Origin: Siphonodentalium dalli | Lineage: Eukaryota > Mollusca > Scaphopoda > Gadilida > Siphonodentaliidae | Direction of reading: 5' to 3' | DNA length: 64,000 nt | Assembly (NCBI GenBank): GCA_032622095.1 | Contig: CP136068.1 | Coordinates: forward strand, 130,827,989-130,891,988 | Shown here: positions 46,847-56,220 of the stretch, piece by piece | Layout: every line of letters begins with the position of its first letter | How positions within the stretch are numbered: the stretch's first letter is position 1 | Notes under the pieces: model-generated | Seen by the model: the letters and a program-made list of their open reading frames with translations, nothing else | Database searches by the model: none | Told to the model about the DNA's origin: nothing | Made by a program: the position numbers and the translations under genes

Positions 46847-47751
46847 CTAAAGGGAAAAAAATAGCTTTTTATCATTTTTGATTCCTGTGAGTCACTTTAA
46901 AGCATTTTAATGCATTTTACAGAGCCTGGTATTTCAGTCCAATGAATATCTCATGCTTGATGTGGCTATTCTTGCTGCTGATGCCTTCTTTCACTTACAT
47001 CAGCCAAAAAAATTGTAAGATTTTTCATAAAAAATGCCAATTTTTCAAGGTATTTTCAAAATTTTTCAAGGTGGTAATAGTCACATGATAATGCAAATGA
47101 CCCATAACATGGGCATGTCAACGACACATAATTCAATTGTTATAAGAACCTAATTTAACAAGTATTTTGGATTTTATAGCCAGTGATATACATATATATA
47201 TCATAAAAGTGTGTCATTTCCACTGGTGGGTATGGTCATTTGAAGGTTAATAGCACTAAAACTTGGACACATTTAAGAAAATGCTTCAGCAATTCAAAGA
47301 GAGCATATCTTTATTCAACTAATTCAATGTACACCCACATCCAGTTATCTTGGATCACCCTTGCAGACCTGAAAATGTCATATTTTATTCTTCAATGTGC
47401 TGATAAAGTCATGCGCTTGATGCTCAGCTGATCAGATCTGGACTCAATGACCTCACATCACCAGAAGTTCTCTCATGGAAAGAATATTGAACAGTCTTCC
47501 ATAGCTGATCCAAGTTTGCAACACCAGACCCCTAAAACTGAGTGAAAATGGGGCCTGAACATGACTGGTGGTGGAAAATTGTGCTTTTTTGATGAATAAT
47601 TTGTTAAAGGGGGTGGGGTTAAATTGTGTGTGATAAATAAAGAACCACAGAAGTGATATTGTTTTTGAACACATTTTTTCCATTGATGGGAAATTCTGAA
47701 GAAATGTAGGGAGTTACAATTATTCCGCGAAAAAGCGGGCTATCGCTTTAG
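46847..47751. repeat. Spacer B, copy 2
   Basis: 905 bp. Differs from copy 1 by small changes such as ATCAGCCAAAAAAATTG for ATCAGGCAAAAAAATAG, and AGCTGATCCAAG for AGGTGATCCAAG. Copy 3 shares both, so copies 2 and 3 are the closer pair. Confidence 0.88.
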
Positions 47752-48201
47752 GTTACACTGGTGTAAATAAGGTTCCGAGTGACATCTAGCGGATGCGGGA
47801 GGAATATATAGGAGAGAATAAAATAGAACACTGGGCCCTGATTGGTCAATAGCCTTGTGTGCTTTTCACATAAAAAAATCATCACACCTCTTCCCTATGA
47901 TTTCCCATAGGTAAAATAACCATTGGCACAGGAATTAACCCTTTGTAGTGAAGTTTGAATTTTTTGGTGTGGTCTAAAATATGACTGTATTTTTTTATGC
48001 GGTTCTGACACTAGTTACGAAAACATAAGATTTAAAGGTGAATTCCCTGCTAGACAGACATGATTTTTTTGTGTAAAAAGTTTCCCAAAATGTCAATTTT
48101 TCAGATTTAAAGAAAATTTTGGACCCAACATTTATATTGGCAACACTATACGCTAAAACGTTAGCACTGAGGCCTATGGAAAACATTTACACCAGTGTAA
48201 C
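47752..48201. mobile_element. Element A, copy 3 (450 bp)
   Basis: As the other copies, with one extra A in TAGAACACTGGG. Confidence 0.9.
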
Positions 48202-49106
48202 CTAAAGGGAAAAAAATAGCTTTTTATCATTTTTGATTCCTGTGAGTCACTTTAAAGCATTTTAATGCATTTTACAGAGCCTGGTATTTCAGTCCAATGA
48301 ATATCTCATGCTTGATGTGGCTATTCTTGCTGCTGATGCCTTCTTTCACTTACATCAGCCAAAAAAATTGTAAGATTTTTCATAAAAAATGCCAATTTTT
48401 CAAGGTATTTTCAAAATTTTTCAAGGTGGTAATAGTCACATGATAATGCAAATGACCCATAACATGGGCATGTCAACGACACATAATTCAATTGTTATAA
48501 GAACCTAATTTAACAAGTATTTTGGATTTTATAGCCAGTGATATACATATATATATCATAAAAGTGTGTCATTTCCACTGGTGGGTATGGTCATTTGAAG
48601 GTTAATAGCACTAAAACTTGGACACATTTAAGAAAATGCTTCAGCAATTCAAAGAGAGCATATCTGTATTCAACTAATTCAATGTACACCCACATCCAGT
48701 TATCTTGGATCACCCTTGCAGACCTGAAAATGTCATATTTTATTCTTCAATGTGCTGATAAAGTCATGCGCTTGATGCTCAGCTGATCAGATCTGGACTC
48801 AATGACCTCACACCACCAGAAGTTCTCTCATGGAAAGAATATTGAACAGTCTTCCATAGCTGATCCAAGTTTGCAACACCAGACCCCTAAAACTGAGTGA
48901 AAATGGGGCCTGAACATGACTGGTGGTGGAAAATTGTGCTTTTTTGATGAATAATTTGTTAAAGGGGGTGGGGTTAAATTGTGTGTGATAAATAAAGAAC
49001 CACAGAAGTGATATTGTTTTTGAACACATTTTTTCCATTGATGGGAAATTCTGAAGAAATGTAGGGAGTTACAATTATTCCGCGAAAAAGCGGGCTATCG
49101 CTTTAG
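48202..49106. repeat. Spacer B, copy 3
   Basis: 905 bp. Private changes include TATCTGTATTC for TATCTTTATTC and CACACCACCAG for CACATCACCAG. Confidence 0.88.
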
Positions 49107-49555
49107 GTTACACTGGTGTAAATAAGGTTCCGAGTGACATCTAGCGGATGCGGGAGGAATATATAGGAGAGAATAAAATAGACACTGGGCCCTGATTGGT
49201 CAATAGCCTTGTGTGCTTTTCACATAAAAAAATCATCACACCTCTTCCCTATGATTTCCCATAGGTAAAATAACCATTGGCACAGGAATTAACCCTTTGT
49301 AGTGAAGTTTGAATTTTTTGGTGTGGTCTAAAATATGACTGTATTTTTTTATGCGGTTCTGACACTAGTTACGAAAACATAAGATTTAAAGGTGAATTCC
49401 CTGCTAGACAGACATGATTTTTTTGTGTAAAAAGTTTCCCAAAATGTCAATTTTTCAGATTTAAAGAAAATTTTGGACCCAACATTTATATTGGCAACAC
49501 TATACGCTAAAACGTTAGCACTGAGGCCTATGGAAAACATTTACACCAGTGTAAC
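49107..49555. mobile_element. Element A, copy 4, array end
   Basis: A complete A that closes the array, followed directly by CTACGG and then host sequence instead of CTAAAG. Confidence 0.9.
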
Positions 49556-49800
49556 CTACGGCGATTGGAGAATACATTCTGATTCTGAAACCGAAACCGG
49601 TAGCGTTATGGCTGATGGCCCAATCAATAAACCAGGTGATTCCCCTATATTAGACTGGTTCGCTGAAAGTAACGAGGATTCGATAGCGTGACAACATGAT
49701 CTCTCTTTGTGGCAGTGAACCAATCTACCAGCGTTGCTTGCAGGAAGGAACACACTGCTTTCAACTTTGTTATCGTGAGTACCATTTGTGCAATAATTGC
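49556..49800 (+). repeat. Dispersed repeat with short conserved ORF, copy 2 (array target)
   Basis: Reads YGDWRIHSDSETETGS, then MADGPINKPGDSPILDWF and AESNEDSIA to a stop. Ignoring the array, the frame runs on leftward (CVYSYLYFVIPDTYGDW) to a stop near 44958, about 70 codons in all. A donor-like CGTGAGTA follows at 49774. It matches the minus strand of 6960-7185. Unknown family; possibly an exon of a duplicated gene or of a mobile element. Confidence 0.55.
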
Positions 49801-50009
49801 AATTTAGATTGTTTATTGGTAATGATATATATGTGTATATAAATTACGTGTATGTGGTGTGAATACAAATATATGCGAGGCCTTTGTCATATAATTCAAC
49901 AAAACCAACGTATACATTAGAATGTATATGTTGTACTATGTTCGTCTATATATAGCCGCCGCGATTTAAATCGACAATTTACATCAAGCAGTGTATATAG
50001 AGTGACTTC

Positions 50010-50530
50010 CTCTGGATGGGAAATGTGATTTCAGTGTTGTACCAAGTGACCAAAAACAGAGATGGAGAACTTTTGAAAACCGCCTTTCAACCTGCGTGTG
50101 TACACATATTTCTCAGTTTAATGTTTTGTTTTGTAATCAATAAGACGTACTATTTATTAGCATTGCTATTGCTCCCGAACTATACTTGTGGTTGCATTGG
50201 ACCTGGTGTTATGCACGCCTGGTTTTCCCTCGTATGACGTTTGTCCATGGTACGTTTTGGGGGCGGCCATTTGGGGACTATGTCCCTCTTCCCCGCCCCC
50301 GGAATGCCACGGTGGATGACTTTGTGAGGGTGTGTGTCGGGTTTGTATCGCTGGATCCGTTGTGGACAACGATTTTCCCGGAGTTTGTGGGTTTTCTCCA
50401 ACAATTAATGGAGATACATGATCATAAAGAAGTAAATATATATATTATATTTCAGTTATTATGTTTTATTGTTCGCACAGTGAATATCGGGTTTGTTGTT
50501 GAACACATGGATTTTAACTTAAATATTAAT
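50010..50530. other. Unrecognised stretch between repeat and LINE
   Basis: A GC-richer core (50210-50400) yields overlapping ORFs on both strands, the longest 117 codons on plus. None shows a recognisable motif or splice context, so no gene is called. It may belong to the 5' part of the LINE that follows. Confidence 0.35.
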
Positions 50531-51462
50531 AACGGCTGATAACCCTGAGTTAGGGGTGTTCTCTGGGACCGATTTTCAAGCACTTTACCGCGATCATAAT
50601 GATTTGGAAGAAATATCCGAAAATATACTGGAGGAATTAACATCCTGTCCGTACTTCTCTCCATCTGAATATAATATGAAATCCATCATAATTCCCAAAT
50701 TAAATGTCTGCATTTTGTTTAACTGCCCAGAGCCTGACCACTCACTAGGGTAACACGTGTGCTGTAATCCCGGAAATACAACGAGACTCAGAACAATTTG
50801 GTGCAATCGGACTGACCGAAATATTTCGAATCCCCAAAGGGACTTGATTTTTCACTTCAAAACTTTCACTCTCTACTCAGCAATACTAGGCCAAATGCAG
50901 ACGATAGTAGAGGGGGGATTGGTGTATATATTAGAGATGATATAGACTACGAAATTAGAAATTATTGATCCATGTCTTTGAATTTGAACTAATAATCCCA
51001 CACAAAACGTCATACATGGTAGGGACAATTTACCGACCCAACACCGCTCCAAAAGTCAGCATCGACAAATTTACTGAACATATGATAAGCATTATATCGA
51101 AACAAACATTCGAAAACAAGAAAGTAATTATTATGGGCGACTTTAATGTTGACTACCGAGGGTTACATTCCTGTGATTTGCAAACCCACAAGGAATACAA
51201 CTACTACGGTAACACTTATAGACCAAGTCCTTACGAATGTGTCGGCATCACGGTTCGAATCGGGTATCATTATATGGGATGTTAGTGGCCATCTTGTTAT
51301 TTTTTACAGAGAACTGGACAAGCCCACGATTTTGACATTAGATGGGAAAATTAGAAAAACGAGGCGAAAATTCCGCGATGAAATTGTATCTTGCTTGAAA
51401 CGGATTCTCTTGTCCGAGTAATATGACGAAGTATTACACAACGACCGTCCAGATGTTAGCTA

Positions 51463-51675
51463 CAGTAATGCCCTAAATAATCGACTCCTTAACCACAGCA
51501 GAGTTATGGGTAACTTTTCAGGACTTAGTCGGAAATATGGCTCGTTGCCATTCATCGGAAAGCTCTCAGTGAGAGCTTTCCGATGAATGGCAACCAGCCA
51601 TATTTCCAACTAAATCCTGAAAAGTTACCCATAATTCTGCTGTGATTAAGGAGTCCATTATTTAGGGCATTACTG
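51463..51675. mobile_element. Full-length foldback MITE (CAGTAATGCCC ends, TA target)
   Basis: TA-CAGTAATGCCCTAAATAAT at the left and its inverse with CATTACTG-TA at the right. The 213-bp element is one near-perfect palindrome centred near 51569 (AAGCTCTCAGTGAGAGCTT). The TA target and CAG-type ends suggest a Tc1/mariner-powered MITE (inference). Confidence 0.88.
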
Positions 51676-51759
51676 TACAAAGCATTTATTGAAATCTACC
51701 TTAGAGTCTTCGACATTGCATTCCCTTTACAAACTAATATTACCGCCAACAACAGGCGT

Positions 51760-52195
51760 GAAGCTCCGTGGTCCAGTGGTTAGCGCGTTGGACTTGTCTT
51801 CGGTGTCAACACAGCGAGGCGAGTTCGCGGCTGGCTGGTGGTCTGTTATGAGTTTCCACACAGCAGTGGCTTGGCCGACTTGAGCGATGTGCAATTGTTG
51901 GATTGTACACTGTTTGAATCTCGCGCCAAGTTGTGACCCTTGAGCAAGGTCGCTCGTACTGTGTCTGCTTTGCACCACCCATGCATTACAAGGGTACCTG
52001 ATAATGAGCAGTGAAAGATCTTGTCAGTATGCTAGCCATATGGTATCCTCGCATACTCCCGGCTGTACCTCCCCCTATCCCCGGGGAGCAGTAGATGGTT
52101 ACTGAATGTTCAGGCTCATCAGGGTAATAATTGTAAAACTTTGAGCGCTTTGGGCCTCATGGGAAAGGCGCTATACATTATTATTATTATTATGA
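51760..52195 (+). mobile_element. tRNA-derived SINE, full length
   Basis: The head GCTCCGTGGTCCAGTGGTTA then GCGCGTTGG (A box), and GGCGAGTTCGCGG (B-box position). The body of about 330 bp ends TTGAGCGCTTTGGGCCTCAT then GGGAAAGGCGCTATACATTA and an (ATT)n tail. The GCGCT...AAGGCGCTATA tail is a well-known shared SINE 3' end in animals. Inserted in the LINE at 50530-52490. Pol III transcribed if active (known for the class). Confidence 0.85.
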
Positions 52196-52499
52196 CAAAT
52201 TCCTGAACTTATAAGAAAAAATAAATTATATCATAGGAAACCATCCGATTCAAACATAACATAAGATTGATGTTGAAAATGTAATAAAGCACAAAGACGC
52301 GCAAAGGATAACTACAGAAATGACTTATTTAAATATAAGTCAGATTCCAGGTTGATTAGTAGACCAAGAGAAGCCTTACTAACAGATGCACCAAATAAAA
52401 CTCAACCCACCACTATTGTAAATGGTAAAGATATTGACAATTGCCAACAAATCGCAAATGAGTTCAACTACTATTTCTCCAACATATAAGGTTCGCTCG

Positions 52500-53490
52500 A
52501 AGCCGAAAAAAATATCGTTTCCATTTTATTTAATTTTCAGAATATTTGTAAGCATCGATAAAAGAGGTGATGCTGAGATGGCATATTTTTGACCAGTTTA
52601 AAAAGTATGAGAAATTGGTCGGAATTATCTAACTGCAGTCTCAAACTTTACAACTGTTCTATGGTCAGGGGGGGGCGGACACAAATTCCGGACACGAAGG
52701 CGGGGTGGGTGATAAAAAATCATTTTTTCCATAAGCTAAATTTGTTTTCCTCATTCCTTTTTTTTTCAAAATATATCATAAATTTTGACCCAGAAATGAC
52801 AATAAACATTGTTTACTCAAGCATATACTATAAAGTGCACTCAAACCATTTCGTCGTAATATTACGACAGAAACTGTTGGCAGCAATTGGACCATCAGTA
52901 ACAATCGTAAAATTAAGACAACATCGTAATGTGAAATTACGGTTTAATCGTAAAATTACATGGCCAACGTAATCTGACATTTACAGAAGCTGAGAACCTG
53001 GTGTGAATTAACTTTGGTGGGGTCTCAAGCCTATCTCCCCATCCACACTAGAAACATATCAAATAAATGACACAAATAGCTTGAGGATGGAAGTGATCCA
53101 TCGTACCACAAAAAGTTCAGCCAGGTCCACAGATGCTCAATTTCTGCTACACACGTCCACAATTATAGATCAAAAATAGATTTCAACACCTAATTATGTC
53201 ATGAAATCAAACTTTTTCGAACAGAATTATGGAACAGCTTGGATAAGCTTGGTCAGACGGACATACAGACGGAGACTTTGACTGCCTGAATATGCACCAA
53301 ACCTCCTACTGGGGTCGGGGGCATAATATGATAATAACATGGGAGGAACAGATGAAACATGGGTACATACATCTATTTATAATAACATGGGAAGGACAGA
53401 GGAAGCACGGGCTACCTTCACGGTGGCCGGTGGTTTACATGCGAGCAGATGGTGACTACAAAGTATTAATTGTACATGGCAAAGTGTAGC
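52500..53490. other. No gene seen
   Basis: AT-rich. One 127-codon frame (52589-52972) lacks any motif. A stretch near 52850-52970 repeats CGTAATATTACGA-type and CGTAAAATTA words, a minor palindromic cluster. Confidence 0.4.
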
Positions 53491-53491
53491 A

Positions 53492-53588
53492 CATATGGTT
53501 TCCCCCACCAACAATTAATCTGACTTTGCTGTGATATCGCTAAGTTGTGGGAAGCGACGTAAAACCCAAATATAAAATAAATAAATGT
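53492..53588 (+). mobile_element. SINE 3' tail fragment, plus strand
   Basis: CCCCACCAACAATTAATCTG, GTGATATCGCTAAGTTGTGG, GAAGCGACGTAAAACCCAAA and an (AATAA) tail. It mirrors the SINE on the other strand that starts 34 bp later. Confidence 0.7.
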
Positions 53589-53621
53589 AAGGCAGTAGCA
53601 ACATTGAGTAGTTTCTAATAC

Positions 53622-53912
53622 ACATTTATTTATTTGGGGTTTTATGTCGCTTTCCACAACTAAGGCGATACTAAATACAATGCGGCCAGATCACTTGTTG
53701 GTGGTGGAAACCATGTGTGCTATGGTTTAAGGTTAGTCACCTACAATTAGGTAGTCACGAAGCACTGTCTGCACATATGTAAACCACCAATAACCGGGAT
53801 GTTTTCTTCAGGCAGAAGTTGGAGCAGAGATCGTCATTTTGGATTCGAGCCCCTGTCTGTCAGAGCCGAGAGCTCCTACAGCTTGGTGACCTGTGCCGTG
53901 CTCATTTGACCA
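53622..53912 (-). mobile_element. tRNA-derived SINE, minus strand
   Basis: On minus: GGTCAGTGGTCAAATGAGCA (A-box region), GGGGCTCGAATCC (B box), then the body and tail TTAGTTGTGGAAAGCGACAT, AAAACCCCAAATAAATAAAT. The tail faces the 53492-53588 fragment, forming an inverted pair with arms of about 40 bp. Confidence 0.75.
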
Positions 53913-54334
53913 CTGACCATCCCCCAGTCCTTGAAATTGGCCACGGCAATAACCAATGCCGTGGTAACATGTGGACATACAGTGCGGAATCTATACTGCC
54001 ACTTCAGTAAAACTTCCATGTGACATTTTTCCTAATTTCGAGGGGTGCCCCCCATTAATACGCAACATACATAAACACTGATATAACCACTACATAAACA
54101 TGAATTTGATGAAATACATAGACATGTAGCAAATATGCAGCCATTGATATTGACCCTGTATCCACACTCAAAGCCAATACAGCGCTACGCTTCCATTGCT
54201 TTAATTTGAATTCCATGAATATGAAGTAAAAACGTGGGCTCATGTACGCTATGACTAGTAGCACCAATGACCACTTCGAGTTTGGAAAACATCCTCCTGT
54301 CACTTTCAAAACATCTACATATACAGGTGCATGG

Positions 54335-54680
54335 TTTGATAAATCGTAAACCTTTGCGATAAGTTGCAAACATCATTGCAATAGATCGCAAAATATTTGG
54401 AAAATAATCGCAAACTTCACAAATATATTTGCGATAAAATACATTACGATCTTTGACTGCTATAAATCGCAAACAAATTAAAATATACCTTCGCGATCGC
54501 AAAGGTATATGTTTGAGATTTATCACAAATTTGTTTCTGATTTATCGAAAAGTGCAAGATATCGCTAACTCGCGGCTACGTATTTTATTGCAAAGATGTT
54601 TGGCAGTTATCGTAAAGGTTTGCGATTTATCGCAAATCAGTTTGCAGAGGTTTGCGATTAATCGCAGGTATATTTTTGAT
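54335..54680. repeat. Cluster of TTTGCGAT / ATCGCAAA words
   Basis: About ten occurrences of TTTGCGAT or its complement in 350 bp. They include paired forms GTTTGCGATTTATCGCAAAT (about 54626) and TTTGCGATTAATCGCAGG, and CGCGATCGCAAAGG at 54492. The second half is copied in the tandem duplication. Confidence 0.8.
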
Positions 54681-55314
54681 ATCTTGTTCCAAACTGTGCT
54701 GTTTATCGTATCAAGATTTTTCTACTTTCGCAATTTTAAATTAGAGTAAGATTTTGATTGAATTTGTCTGACATTAAAAGCTAATTTTTGGTCAGAAACT
54801 GTCGCAGCTGTGCTTGGGTGTGTCGTCTTCCGGTGGGTATTCAAGTTCCCCTGTTGTTAGTCTGATTTCAAATTTGTAAAGTCGAAAAATCTTGATTGAT
54901 TCAAAAACAGCGGTGTTCGGAACAAGATATCAGTAAATAGATCACTTGAAGATAGTGGACCAAATTAGTTGTATGCCAAATTGCGAGCATATATAAGTAA
55001 ACCTACAAGAATACGGCCATGATTTTCTGACTAGAAGCAGCTAGAAGTAGAATGAAATCCATCCAAAATATCGGCTGCAACAGCACTGCATGTGGCTAAT
55101 CGCGTGGCTACCATAAAGGGACATAATCCATCACGCACTAGAAACCAAGCTGCAAAACATAGTTCAGTGCCCTCAGAACGCTGCTGGCATGTGTATTTTC
55201 TTTATTAAATCTAATACTTTTTATTGAAGTGTTTTGTCAGTTACAATTCATTCTGGCTTGATCTAGACAATTATCAAATGAATATGGATAGTTCAGTTTC
55301 TCAGAATAATGCAG
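54422..55314 (+). repeat. 893-bp tandem duplication, copy 1
   Basis: Aligns base for base with 55315-56207 apart from isolated substitutions (AGAATGAAATCC/AGAATCAAATCC, CCCTCAGAACG/CCCTCTGAACG, TCTAATACT/TCTATTACT). The 98-codon frame in each copy is identical because the duplication is recent; it has no motif. Confidence 0.92.
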
Positions 55315-56210
55315 AATATATTTGCGATAAAATACATTACGATCTTTGACTGCTATAAATCGCAAACAAATTAAAATATACCTTCGCGATCGCAAAGGTA
55401 TATGTTTGAGATTTATCACAAATTTGTTTCTGATTTATCGAAAAGTGCAAGATATCGCTAACTCGCGGCTACGTATTTTATTGCAAAGATGTTTGGCAGT
55501 TATCGTAAAGGTTTGCGATTTATCGCAAATCAGTTTGCAGAGGTTTGCGATTAATCGCAGGTATATTTTTGATATCTTGTTCCAAACTGTGCTGTTTATC
55601 GTATCAAGATTTTTCTACTTTCGCAATTTTAAATTAGAGTAAGATTTTGATTGAATTTGTCTGACATTAAAAGCTAATTTTTGGTCAGAAACTGTCGCAG
55701 CTGTGCTTGGGTGTGTCGTCTTCCGGTGGGTATTCAAGTTCCCCTGTTGTTAGTCTGATTTCAAATTTGTAAAGTCGAAAAATCTTGATTGATTCAAAAA
55801 CAGCGGTGTTCGGAACAAGATATCAGTAAATAGATCACTTGAAGATAGTGGACCAAATTAGTTGTATGCCAAATTGCGAGCATATATAAGTAAACCTACA
55901 AGAATACGGCCATGATTTTCTGACTAGAAGCAGCTAGAAGTAGAATCAAATCCATCCAAAATATCGGCTGCAACAGCACTGCATGTGGCTAATCGCGTGG
56001 CTACCATAAAGGGACATAATCCATCACGCACTAGAAACCAAGCTGCAAAACATAGTTCAGTGCCCTCTGAACGCTGCTGGCATGTGTATTTTCTTTATTA
56101 AATCTATTACTTTTTATTGAAGTGTTTTGTCAGTTACAATTCATTCTGGCTTGATCTAGACAATTATCAAATGAATATGGATAGTTCAGTTTCTCAGAAT
56201 AATGCAGAAT
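55315..56210 (+). repeat. 893-bp tandem duplication, copy 2
   Basis: Second copy, joined head to tail at CAGAAT|ATATTTGCG. It continues into a complete hairpin at its right end that copy 1 lacks. Confidence 0.92.
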
Positions 56211-56220
56211 GAATTGTAAC
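56133..56220. repeat. 88-bp hairpin with 16-bp perfect inverted ends
   Basis: GTTACAATTCATTCTG (56133-56148) and CAGAATGAATTGTAAC (56205-56220). It may be a tiny MITE or the original right border of the duplicated unit. In copy 1 the junction cuts the right arm after CAGAAT. Confidence 0.8.

Larger units (their letters stand above)
45038..49561. mobile_element. Tandem A-B array (A-B-A-B-A-B-A) with 6-bp target duplication
   Basis: Four A units (45044, 46398, 47752, 49107) are separated by three B units of 905 bp, giving a period of 1354-1355 bp. The outer flanks are CTACGG on both sides (45038-45043 and 49556-49561), so the array looks like a single insertion or one that grew after insertion. 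The copies differ at only a handful of positions, hence very recent. Confidence 0.92.
50530..52490 (+). pseudogene. LINE ORF2, APE endonuclease part, with nested insertions
   Basis: Order of landmarks on plus, in shifting frames. CPYFSPSEYN (50645-50680) is the ORF2 N-terminal phrase. RGGIGVYIRDDIDYEIRNY (about 50910-50965) comes next. MVGTIYRPNT (51015-51045) and IIMGDFNVDYRG (51130-51160) are endonuclease blocks. TLIDQVLTNV, then SGIIIWDVSGHLVIF (51208-51300), correspond to the TLIDHILTN and SDHLPIF motifs. IEIYLRVFDIAFPLQ lies at about 51690-51730. Beyond the SINE, NYRNDLFKYKSDSRLISRPR (52310-52370) and NEFNYYFSNI (52460-52488) lead to the RT, which is absent. APE-type endonuclease plus RT defines most LINEs. 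The element is broken by a foldback MITE (51463-51675), a SINE (51760-52195), frameshifts, stops and 3' truncation. Confidence 0.85.

Noticed and set aside
45286-49038. Short ORFs of 63 and 76 codons repeated three to four times
   Set aside because: They recur only because A and B are near-identical copies. No motif, no start context, and the solo A copy in intron 8 does not keep the frame.
45038-49561. A-B-A as an LTR retrotransposon with shared LTRs
   Set aside because: A has 17-bp inverted ends and no TG...CA termini. B has no primer-binding site, polypurine tract or gag/pol text.
50186-50539. Plus-strand ORF of 117 codons
   Set aside because: Overlapping minus-strand frames of similar length and no motif; probably chance in a GC-richer stretch.
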